Source: Leifsonia sp. C5G2
GTDB taxonomy: Bacteria; Actinomycetota; Actinomycetes; Actinomycetales; Microbacteriaceae
DNA: 64,000 bases
Assembly: GCF_013359685.1 (NCBI RefSeq)
Contig: NZ_JABFMV010000014.1
Location: 1 to 64,000, forward strand
Direction: 5' to 3'
Numbering within the stretch: position 1 is the first letter of the stretch; each line of letters opens with the position of its first letter. The position numbers were made by a program, and so were the translations under genes. Below, one piece after another: positions 23,120 to 30,229 of the stretch. The notes beneath the pieces were generated by a model, which saw only the letters and a program-made list of their open reading frames with translations, was not told the DNA's origin and searched no databases.

Positions 23120-23967
23120 TCGATACGCCCACGCTCGCCGTCACCGGGGTCACCGGCGCGGTCGGCCGGCTGACGGCCGACCTGCTCGCCGACGCGGGCG
23201 TCCCATTCCGGATGCTGGCGCGGTCGCCGGAGCGCGCCCCGCGCTACCCCGGCACCTCCGTCGCGGCGGCCACGTACAGCGACCGGGAGGCGGTGCTGAC
23301 CGCGCTGGACGGCGTCGAGACCCTGTTCATGGTCTCCGCCGCGGAGAACGCCGAGCGGCTGGGGGAGCACCTCGCGTTCGTCGACGCGGCCGCTGACGCG
23401 GGGGTCGGCCACATCGTCTACACGTCCTTCTTCGGGGCGGCGCCGGATGCGACCTTCACGCTCGCACGCGACCACTACGCGACCGAGCAGCGCATCCTGG
23501 CCTCGGGGATGCGGCACACCTTCCTGCGCGACAACCTCTACCTCGACTTCGCCGAGCACCTCGTGGGCGACGACGGCGTCATCCGCGGCCCGGCCGGCAG
23601 CGGGCGCGCCGCGATGGTCGCCCGCGCGGACGTGGCCCGCGTCGCCGCTGCCGTGCTGCAGCATCCGGAGGGACACGTCGACGTGACCTACGACCTCACC
23701 GGTCCGGAGGAGCTCACGCTGGCCGAGGTCGCGGAGAAGCTCTCGCGCCATTCCGGCAGGCCGGTCTCCTTCCACGACGAGACGATCCCCGAGGCGTACG
23801 CCTCGCGTGCCAAGTGGCACGCGCCCGACTGGCAGAACGACGCCTGGGTCTCGACCTACACCGCGATCGCCGCGGGCGAGCTGTCGGGCGTGACGGACGA
23901 CGTGCAGCGCGTGACCGGCCGCCGGCCCCTCTCGCTCGACGAACTCCTCACCGACGCTTTGCTCTGA
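23116..23967 (+). CDS. NmrA-like NAD(P)-binding oxidoreductase (QorB-like)
   Basis: 283-aa atypical short-chain dehydrogenase of the NmrA/QorB group. Rossmann loop LAVTGVTGAVGRLTADLL, then HIVYTSFFGAAPDATFTLARDHYATEQ and HTFLRDNLYLDF. These enzymes act as quinone reductases or NADP sensors. ATG 23116 overlaps the stop of the VOC remnant, which suggests that the intact VOC gene was once its operon partner. Cytoplasmic. Confidence 0.85.
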   Translation: MIDTPTLAVTGVTGAVGRLTADLLADAGVPFRMLARSPERAPRYPGTSVAAATYSDREAVLTALDGVETLFMVSAAENAERLGEHLAFVDAAADAGVGHIVYTSFFGAAPDATFTLARDHYATEQRILASGMRHTFLRDNLYLDFAEHLVGDDGVIRGPAGSGRAAMVARADVARVAAAVLQHPEGHVDVTYDLTGPEELTLAEVAEKLSRHSGRPVSFHDETIPEAYASRAKWHAPDWQNDAWVSTYTAIAAGELSGVTDDVQRVTGRRPLSLDELLTDALL

Positions 23968-24079
23968 CCCGCGGCGCCGTCAGGGGCACCTGCCCTCGCG
24001 TCATGAACCCAGCTCGTCGACGTCTTCCTAGGTATGCGATGTCCTATCGCGGCTTCGATACCAGAGGGGAAGAACTCCG

Positions 24080-24553
24080 ATGCCCGCAGCAACCGCTCCG
24101 TTCCGTGTCCGGCGCATCGGCTGGCCGGTCGCGGTCGCGGTCATCGCCTGTGGCCTGGTCGGGAGCAGCGCAGGAGCCACTCCGCAACCATCGCCCACGG
24201 CGCTCCCCGCGCCCGTCGTGTGCCAGCACTTGAAGTCGTCCCTGACGAACATCCACGCCATGCAGTCGATGCTCTCGGCGGAGACCTACTCATCGGTCGT
24301 CAGCTGGGCCGGCGGCCCCAAGCGCACCGGCGCGCTGCTCCACTCGCTGTCGCGCGACGGGCACCTGGACAGCGTTGGAGCGAGGGAGACTCTGGGAAAG
24401 GTGGCGGAACCGCTGCTGGCGGCGTATGCGAACCGTGCGGAGACACCATCCGACACCGACGTCGCGTCTCTGAGCGATGCGCTCGGTAGGGCCGAATCCC
24501 AGATCGAGGCGGGTCTCGCCGAGCACTGCTCTGCCATCGATCGCGGGGAGTGA
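24080..24553 (+). CDS. Secreted protein of unknown function
   Basis: 157-aa protein with a Sec-type signal peptide (RRIGWPVAVAVIACGLVGSSAGA, cleavage near residue 33) and a small helical mature domain with two cysteines (VVCQHL and EHCSAID) that could form a disulfide. Not recognised. Followed by a strong inverted repeat that ends the transcript before the convergent phospholipase gene. Confidence 0.7.
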   Translation: MPAATAPFRVRRIGWPVAVAVIACGLVGSSAGATPQPSPTALPAPVVCQHLKSSLTNIHAMQSMLSAETYSSVVSWAGGPKRTGALLHSLSRDGHLDSVGARETLGKVAEPLLAAYANRAETPSDTDVASLSDALGRAESQIEAGLAEHCSAIDRGE

Positions 24554-24566
24554 CCCGCGGCGCGCT

Positions 24567-24597
24567 GAGGGGCGGCCCGCATGGCGGACCGCCCCTC
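24567..24597. terminator. Bidirectional terminator-like hairpin between convergent genes
   Basis: GAGGGGCGG (24567-24575) pairs with CCGCCCCTC (24589-24597). A single C-A mismatch and a 4-bp inner stem CCGC/GCGG follow, with a 3-nt loop. It lies between the convergent secreted-protein and phospholipase genes. Only a short T-run (TTT at 24601) follows on the plus strand. Confidence 0.6.
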
Positions 24598-24616
24598 GCG
24601 TTTCGTGCTCAGCCGT

Positions 24617-26305
24617 TCAGGGCTGGGCGTCCCAGCCGCCGCGCGGCGGCGCCGGCCAGTGGGGGCGCGTCGGGACGACCGACGTCACGGCGCCGCTCGC
24701 CGGGTCGAGCAGCACCTGGCGCTGCTGCGGGTGCCACCAGTCGAACAGCCCGCCGAGCGAGCCGGAGCGCGTGTCGAACGAGGCGTCGCCGATCCGGCCG
24801 GTGCGCCAGTTGCCCTCGATGAAGCGGAGGATGCTGGCCTGGTCGGTCGGGGTGTGGTCCACGCGGTTCTGCGCGGCCCACGGCGAGACCACGAGCAGCG
24901 GGAGGCGCTGGCTCGGGCCGCAGCGGTCGGCATAGCCGCCCGCTACGCGCTTCACGCTGGTGCACACGGTGGAGTCGACGGCCGCGTCGTTCGAGCCGTT
25001 GGTGACCTTCGGCGCGACGTGGTCGTACCAGCCGTCCGAGTCGTCGTAGGCCACGACCACGGCGGTGCTCGACCAGCTGTCCGACTTCTGGATGGCGTTG
25101 ATCTCGTTGACGACGAACTTCTGCTCGTCGATCGGGTCGGAGTAGCCGGCGTGGCCGTCCTGAGCCTCCGGTGCCTTCAGGAACGACACTGCGGGGAGGT
25201 CGTTCCCCTTCAGCGCCGCGTCGAAGGAGGTCAGGTCGTACTGGTGGTTGGCCTGGTCCGTGTGGCCGATCGCCTTCACCGACGTCGGGGGCAGGTGGTG
25301 CGGGTTCGACGTCGACTTGTAGTACTGGAACGGCGAGTGGTGCGGCGAGTAGTCCTTCGGCGTGGCGCCCGCGATGTTGGCGGTGGTGGCGTCGCACTTG
25401 GCGTACGAGCCGGCCTGGCCGTTCCACGCCGTGGTCGGCGTGAAGCCGCCCTGGAACCAGCCCCAGGTGACGCCGCGGGCGTTGAGCAGGTCGCCGACGT
25501 TGCGGCCCGACATCCCGACCACGGGCGAGGAGGCCGTGTGGTCGTTGTCGGAGCAGTCGTCGTAGGCCGGGTCGGGGTCGCCGATCACCGTGCCGACGCC
25601 CTTCGCGTCCGCCGACTGGACGGCCGTGGAGGTGGTCAGCACCGCTCCTGTCTTCGGGTCGTAGGCGGTGCCGCCGTGCGTCTGCCCGGAGATCAGGTTG
25701 AGGGCGCCGGGCGTCGACGGGCCGAAGGTGGTGTCCCAGCTGTTGTCGCTCATGGCGTAGTTCTGGGCGTAGTTCCAGAGCCCGGTGACCGTGTTGCCGT
25801 CGTAGTAGTCCATGACGAGGCCCGGAGCCGCGTAGGCGCCGGTGCAGGTGTCGCTCTCGGTCTTCTGGACGAAGAGGTCCATCTTGCCGGCGTCGACCGC
25901 GGCCTGCTCTGCGGCGTAGCTGTGGTTCTGGTCGCACGTCACGGCCTGCGCGGGGGTGAGCCGCTTCGGCGCGTACAGGTTGGGGTTCTTGGTGAGGGTG
26001 CCGGAGGTCGTCAGCGTGTCGGCCCGCGGTGTGCCCTTGGCCGCGGTGAACGGCGTGCCGTCGGTGTTCGCCGCGTTCGGGTAGGTGCCGAAGTAGTGGT
26101 CGAACGAGACGTTCTCGCCGAAGATGACGACGAGGTGCTTGATCGGGGTGGCGGTCTGGTCGGAGTGGTCGGCGTGCGAGCCGCCGGCGGTGGCCGACGC
26201 GGGCGCGCCGGCGAGGATCCCGGCGCCGGCGAGGGCGGCCGCGCCGGCGAGCGCGACCCCCGCGAGGGCGATCGGGGAGCGGCGCAGACGGGAGGGTCTG
26301 AACAC
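24617..26305 (-). CDS. Secreted phospholipase C / acid phosphatase-type phosphoesterase (PF04185)
   Basis: 562-aa secreted phosphoesterase family enzyme. N-terminal signal peptide rich in Ala/Gly (SPIALAGVALAGAAALAGAG). Catalytic-region motifs: HLVVIFGENVSFDHYFGTYPN at the start of the mature domain, then AYDDSDGWYDHVAPKV, RLPLLVVSPWA and DQASILRFIEGNW, typical of bacterial phospholipase C and AcpA. GTG 26305 is preferred because AAGGAAGAAGGA lies just upstream; ATG 26326 and ATG 26344 are in-frame alternatives. It is 59 bp after efeB on the same strand and may share its transcript. Substrate (phospholipid or phosphate ester) uncertain. Confidence 0.88.
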   Translation of the reverse strand: MFRPSRLRRSPIALAGVALAGAAALAGAGILAGAPASATAGGSHADHSDQTATPIKHLVVIFGENVSFDHYFGTYPNAANTDGTPFTAAKGTPRADTLTTSGTLTKNPNLYAPKRLTPAQAVTCDQNHSYAAEQAAVDAGKMDLFVQKTESDTCTGAYAAPGLVMDYYDGNTVTGLWNYAQNYAMSDNSWDTTFGPSTPGALNLISGQTHGGTAYDPKTGAVLTTSTAVQSADAKGVGTVIGDPDPAYDDCSDNDHTASSPVVGMSGRNVGDLLNARGVTWGWFQGGFTPTTAWNGQAGSYAKCDATTANIAGATPKDYSPHHSPFQYYKSTSNPHHLPPTSVKAIGHTDQANHQYDLTSFDAALKGNDLPAVSFLKAPEAQDGHAGYSDPIDEQKFVVNEINAIQKSDSWSSTAVVVAYDDSDGWYDHVAPKVTNGSNDAAVDSTVCTSVKRVAGGYADRCGPSQRLPLLVVSPWAAQNRVDHTPTDQASILRFIEGNWRTGRIGDASFDTRSGSLGGLFDWWHPQQRQVLLDPASGAVTSVVPTRPHWPAPPRGGWDAQP

Positions 26306-26364
26306 GATTCCTTCTTCCTTTTTCATCGAGCCCGGCACGGTCATGACGGGCGGCCTCGGGCTGG

Positions 26365-27588
26365 TCAGGCGAGCATCGTGCGCCCGAGCCAGTCGGAGGA
26401 GTCGCGAGCTCCGGGGAGCGCGAAGTAGTACCCGCCGCCGAACGGCTGGAGGTAGTCGGTCAGGGGTTCGCCGGCCAGCCGCTTCTGCACCGTGGCGAAC
26501 TGGCGGTCGAGGTCCTGGTTGAACGCCACGAACACCAGGCCCATGTCGAGGTTGCCGTTCGCGTCGAGGCCGCCGTCGTAGTTGTAGCCCCGGCGAAGCA
26601 TCCGCTGGTCGTCGGTGTCGCGGGTGCGCGGGTTCGCGAGCCGCATGTGCGCGTCCAGCTGGATCACGTCTCCGGTCGGATCGTTCTCGTAGTGCGGGTC
26701 GTCGTGCTCGGCCGAGGCGGTGAGTGGCGCGCCGGTGTCGCGGCGGCGGCCGATCATGCTCTCCTGCTCGTGCAGGTTCACCCGGTCCCAGAACTCCACC
26801 AGCATCCGGATGACGCGCACGACGTGGTAGCTGCCGCCGGCCACCCAGGCCGGCTCCTGTCCTCCGCCCTTCACCCACACCAGGCGCGACATCAGGGAGG
26901 CGTCGGCGGTGTCGGGGTTGCCCGTGCCGTCCTTGAACCCCATCAGGTTGCGCGGGGTGCCGCTCGGCCGCGGCGGCGAGACGAAGCCGTCCTGCCGCCA
27001 GCGCACCTGCATCGCGCCGCGCGTCGCCCGCGCGATCTCGCGCACGGCGTGGGTGACCGTGTCGCGGTGGGCCGCGCACACCTGCAGCAGAAGGTCGCCG
27101 TCGCAGACCTCGCGGCGGAGGGAGTCGTCCGGGAACTCGTCCATCGTGCGCAGCCGCGCGGGCTTGCGCGGCGTGAGCCCGAACCGGTCGTCGAAGAGGG
27201 AGGCGCCGACCGAGAGGGTCACCGTGAGGTCGTCCGGGACGACGTCGGGCCCGAGCACGCCGGAGTCGCGCGGCGGCGCGGTGAGGCCCGGGTCGGGCGG
27301 GGTGCCGCCCGTGGTGAGGAAGCGGGCGCGCTCGGTCACCGTCTTCAGCAGGTCGGCGAGCTCGGCACGGGATGCCGCGGTGACGTCCAGTCCGAGGAAG
27401 GACGCGGCGGGCTGCTGCGGCGTGAGGATGCCCTGCTGGTGCGCGCCGTGGAAGGGCGACGCGGCGGATGCCGGCACGGCGGCGGTGGAGCGGCCGGTGG
27501 TGGCGGATGCGGCGACGCCCGCGAGACCGGCGCTCGCCGCGGTCGCGGCCGACGCGGACAGGAACCCCCGGCGGTCGATGGTGGTCAT
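26365..27588 (-). CDS. efeB: DyP-type peroxidase EfeB (Tat-exported)
   Basis: 407-aa heme peroxidase/deferrochelatase of the EfeUOB iron-uptake system. A twin-arginine signal ([17 protein letters not shown]) directs folded export. Family signatures: [12 protein letters not shown] (GxxDG, catalytic Asp) and the proximal heme His in [12 protein letters not shown]-terminal [21 protein letters not shown] is typical. The start overlaps the efeO stop by 4 bp (ATGA). EfeB oxidises ferrous iron or removes iron from heme at the cell surface; the exact reaction in this organism is inferred. Confidence 0.93.
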   Translation of the reverse strand: MTTIDRRGFLSASAATAASAGLAGVAASATTGRSTAAVPASAASPFHGAHQQGILTPQQPAASFLGLDVTAASRAELADLLKTVTERARFLTTGGTPPDPGLTAPPRDSGVLGPDVVPDDLTVTLSVGASLFDDRFGLTPRKPARLRTMDEFPDDSLRREVCDGDLLLQVCAAHRDTVTHAVREIARATRGAMQVRWRQDGFVSPPRPSGTPRNLMGFKDGTGNPDTADASLMSRLVWVKGGGQEPAWVAGGSYHVVRVIRMLVEFWDRVNLHEQESMIGRRRDTGAPLTASAEHDDPHYENDPTGDVIQLDAHMRLANPRTRDTDDQRMLRRGYNYDGGLDANGNLDMGLVFVAFNQDLDRQFATVQKRLAGEPLTDYLQPFGGGYYFALPGARDSSDWLGRTMLA

Positions 27589-28769
27589 GACTCCCTCCTC
27601 GGGTCGCAGATCGCGGCGACCGGCGCCAGCAGCTCTGCGGCGCGGTCGAGCGCCGCGTCGATCCGCTCCCGGCCGGGGCGGCCGACGGCGTCGAGCGGTG
27701 TCCAGGTGCCGTCCGCGCCGCGCTGCGCCTCCACGACCCGGTGCGCGTCGGCGAGGGCCTGCCGCGTCTCTGCCAGCCGGTCGTACCGCGAGGCCAGGAT
27801 GTCGTGGAGCGGCGCGAGGGCGGCCTCCGCGCCGCTCAGCTCCGCATCCGCCGTGGCGAGCGAGGTGTGCGACCCGGCGTCGTCCGCTCCGGTGAGGGTG
27901 CGCTGGATGGCGTCCTCCACGATCTCGTGCGCGCGCAGGGCGACCTCGCCGGGGTCGAGCTGCGCCCCCGCGAACTGCGTCTGCAGCCGGTCGACGAGTG
28001 CGACGAGCGTCTGGGCGGAGGCGGCGACGGCGCTCGCGGGCGCTCCCTGCCAGAGCTGCGCCTCCACCAGGTGGAAGCCGGTCGGGTCACCGCGCGGCAG
28101 GCCGTCGAGCTGCTCGCCGACCTCGCCGAAGGCGTCGTAGGCGCCGCCGAGCGTCTGGTACGTGGAGTGGGCGGTCAGCCAGTCGCGTCTCGCGGCCGGT
28201 AAGTCGCCCTCCTCTGCGTCGGCTGCGACGGCCGCGACCTGGGCGCGCAGCACCGGGATCCGGGAGCCGACCCAGTCGCTGTAGGCCTTCGTCACCGGTA
28301 TCAGGTCGTTGCGCGTGACCGGCACGACGCCCGGGGTCAGCTGCGATCCCGGCGGAGCCTTGCCGACCGTCACGGCCGGACCGTGCACCGGGTCCATGTC
28401 GGCCGGCAGGCACACGACGCGGTAGCGTCCCGCCGCCAGGGCGACCCGGACCGTGGCGTGCGCGCCGGCGCCGAGGTTCTCCAGGTCGAGGTAGACGCGC
28501 TTGCTGTCGACGGCCTGCAGGTAGACCTCGATCCCGGCGACGGTCGTGTTGGTGACGGTCAGCGTCTGCTCGCCGCCCGGGACCTTCCCGGCGTGCCCGT
28601 CGCCACCCCACCCGCGGCCGCAGTCGTCCATCCCGGCCGTCACCTGGAACGCGGTCGGCGCCGCCGAGCCGGTCGCGGCCGGCCGCAGGGCGATCGCGAG
28701 CGCCGTCGCGACCACGACGAGCGCGCCGACCACCGCGAGGATCGCGGTCAGCCGGGCGCGGGCGGACAT
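27585..28769 (-). CDS. efeO: EfeO iron-binding lipoprotein-like component
   Basis: 394-aa protein with an N-terminal membrane anchor ([20 protein letters not shown]), a cupredoxin-like domain (about residues 40-125), and an M75/imelysin-type domain (about 140-390) containing [10 protein letters not shown], the HxxE motif used for metal binding. This is the periplasmic/extracytoplasmic EfeO component of ferrous iron uptake. No efeU permease gene is adjacent in this window, although EfeU is normally the membrane partner. Confidence 0.92.
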   Translation of the reverse strand: MSARARLTAILAVVGALVVVATALAIALRPAATGSAAPTAFQVTAGMDDCGRGWGGDGHAGKVPGGEQTLTVTNTTVAGIEVYLQAVDSKRVYLDLENLGAGAHATVRVALAAGRYRVVCLPADMDPVHGPAVTVGKAPPGSQLTPGVVPVTRNDLIPVTKAYSDWVGSRIPVLRAQVAAVAADAEEGDLPAARRDWLTAHSTYQTLGGAYDAFGEVGEQLDGLPRGDPTGFHLVEAQLWQGAPASAVAASAQTLVALVDRLQTQFAGAQLDPGEVALRAHEIVEDAIQRTLTGADDAGSHTSLATADAELSGAEAALAPLHDILASRYDRLAETRQALADAHRVVEAQRGADGTWTPLDAVGRPGRERIDAALDRAAELLAPVAAICDPRRES

Positions 28770-28889
28770 CGGCGGAAGGCCTCCAGGGGGATGGGGTGGG
28801 CCGGTCGTCCCGGCGTCAGCGATCCTAGGAGCGGCCGGAGCGCCAGGATCCGGCCTTCATTCGGAGTTCACCGGACCGTCACCCTCCCG

Positions 28890-28903
28890 CCCCCGTGCGG
28901 GGG
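28890..28903. other. Short GC hairpin in the gap upstream of efeO
   Basis: CCCCCGTGCGGGGG is a self-complementary 6-bp stem with a 2-nt loop, lying between the divergent efeO and zinc-ribbon genes (gap 28770-29000). Nothing else is recognised in this gap. Confidence 0.4.
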
Positions 28904-29000
28904 ACAAGGCCTCGGCGTGCCGTTCGTGCCGCGAACAAGGCCGTCGCGACTCCCAGCGAGAAGGGCGCATGATGTTCAGAACGGCTGGGGGAAGGTGCGC

Positions 29001-29225
29001 ATGCGTGAGGCGAGCTGTCCGCAGTGCCGAGGTGCGGCGCGTCTGGTCAGCAACCCCTACTACGGTGCCGGGCTCGCGGTGCACCGCGACCTGCTCGTCT
29101 GCCAGGAGTGCGGCTACTCCGGCTTCGCGGAGAACGACACGGAACCCGCGGAGGACGACGCCGTGACCGTGCCCGAGAGCGTGCTGCGGCGGATGCTGCG
29201 GGCCCTGCGTGGGGGCGGGCTTTAG
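29001..29225 (+). CDS. Small zinc-ribbon protein
   Basis: 74-aa protein with two cysteine pairs, CPQC (residues 6-9) and CQEC (about 36-39), forming a probable treble zinc ribbon. An acidic linker and a short helix (VLRRMLRALRG) follow. ATG 29001 has GGGGGAAGG at a suitable distance. Family not named; proteins of this sort are common near transcription and translation genes but the role here is unknown. Confidence 0.65.
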   Translation: MREASCPQCRGAARLVSNPYYGAGLAVHRDLLVCQECGYSGFAENDTEPAEDDAVTVPESVLRRMLRALRGGGL

Positions 29226-29235
29226 CTACATCAGC

Positions 29236-29308
29236 GCTCGAACGTTCGTATCTCCGTCTGGGCGGCCCAACGTCGGAGATTCGAACGAATCGTGGCCGAA
29301 TCTCCGAC
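29236..29308. repeat. Family C intergenic palindrome, copy 2 (inverted)
   Basis: GTCGGAGATTCG (29272-29283) and CGAATCTCCGAC (29297-29308) enclose 13 nt, exactly as at 81-117. On the left, 16 nt away, CGAACGTTCGTATCTCC (29239-29255) is the inverted counterpart of the flank in copy 1. So the whole 70-bp element is repeated in the opposite orientation. Confidence 0.8.
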
Positions 29309-29344
29309 CGAATCGGCAGGGGGAGGACCACGCGGCGGCGGGCT

Positions 29345-29992
29345 CTAGCGGATCCGCACCCGGCCCTGCAGCCACATCCTGGCGGCCGTGACGCGAGGGT
29401 TCGCCTGCTCGTCCGCGTCCACGCCGAGGGCGGTGTACAGGCGCGCCAGCATCGTCTCGACCGCACGGACGCTCGTGCCGCGCTCCGCCGCGATCCTGCG
29501 GGTGGAGGCGCCGGAGGCGACCAGCCGGAGCACCTCGGCCTGCGCCCGTGTCACCGTGCGCACGTCGCCCTCCGGCTCGTCGGTGTGGTGCTCGCCGCCC
29601 ACGATGGCGGCGTCGACCGCCGCGACGAGGACGTCCACATCCTTCACCTGCGACTTCACCAGGTAGACGACGTTGGGCGGGAGCGCGTCGTCGCCGACCG
29701 CGAGCTCGGGCGAGAGATGCGAGGTGAGCACGACCAGTCCGACCCACGGCAGCTCCCGGTGGACGCGCCAGAGCAGCTCGGCGCCGGAGCCGCCCCCGCC
29801 GAAGTCCAGGTCCGTCACGACTGCGTTGGGCTCGACCTCGGCGATCGTGTCCCACGCGTCCTCGGCGCTGGTGGCCTGGGCCGCCTCGATGCCGGTGGAG
29901 CGCAGGGCGGACGCCACCATGGACGCGGTGAACACGTCGTCGTCGGCGACCACGGTGCGAAGGGTCCGCGTTCGCGCGGAAGTGTCGGTCAT
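29345..29992 (-). CDS. Response regulator with LuxR-type HTH
   Basis: 215-aa two-domain regulator. Receiver-like domain (residues about 12-130): VVADDDVFTASMVASAL, AVVTDLDFGGGGSGAELLWRV with the probable phospho-acceptor Asp in TDLD, and VVLTSH. The C-terminal LuxR-type HTH (about 143-205) contains RAQAEVLRLVASGASTRRIAAERGTSVRAVETML. Divergent from the PAS histidine kinase, whose start is 237 bp away, so the two are a candidate pair. The receiver Lys near VYLVKSQ is present. Confidence 0.85.
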   Translation of the reverse strand: MTDTSARTRTLRTVVADDDVFTASMVASALRSTGIEAAQATSAEDAWDTIAEVEPNAVVTDLDFGGGGSGAELLWRVHRELPWVGLVVLTSHLSPELAVGDDALPPNVVYLVKSQVKDVDVLVAAVDAAIVGGEHHTDEPEGDVRTVTRAQAEVLRLVASGASTRRIAAERGTSVRAVETMLARLYTALGVDADEQANPRVTAARMWLQGRVRIR

Positions 29993-30184
29993 CGTGCTCC
30001 TGCCCTATTCATGACGCGATCGCAGGGGCGTCGCGGGCTCCGGTCGGGGAGCCGCTCGTCATTCCAGTATCCGTGGCCGCCTCTCGCCGGACCGGCCGCG
30101 ACGGCACGGCGCGCGTTCGCTGCGCGAACATCCCGACGGGGTCGACCCTGACCATGCGGCACAGTGTAAACCTCCCGGTGCGCC

Positions 30185-30190
30185 TACAAT
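30185..30190 (+). promoter_or_regulatory. Candidate -10 element for the hybrid kinase
   Basis: TACAAT, 39 bp before the kinase ATG, is a good actinobacterial -10 hexamer. A -35 match upstream is poor (GTGTAA at 30164, 15-bp spacer), so this is tentative. Confidence 0.3.
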
Positions 30191-30229
30191 CCCCCTCATG
30201 CCCCAGCCGACCCGCCTGCCCGACCGGCC

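Noticed and set aside
24617-27079. A longer minus-strand start for the phospholipase gene
   Set aside because: Extending upstream runs antisense-free through the peroxidase gene in another frame with no similarity to signal peptides; GTG 26305 has the best ribosome site and signal peptide.
29272-29308. Family C stem as a tRNA T-arm (GATTCGAA words)
   Set aside because: The two arms are separated by 13 nt with no acceptor, D or anticodon stems; there is no cloverleaf.
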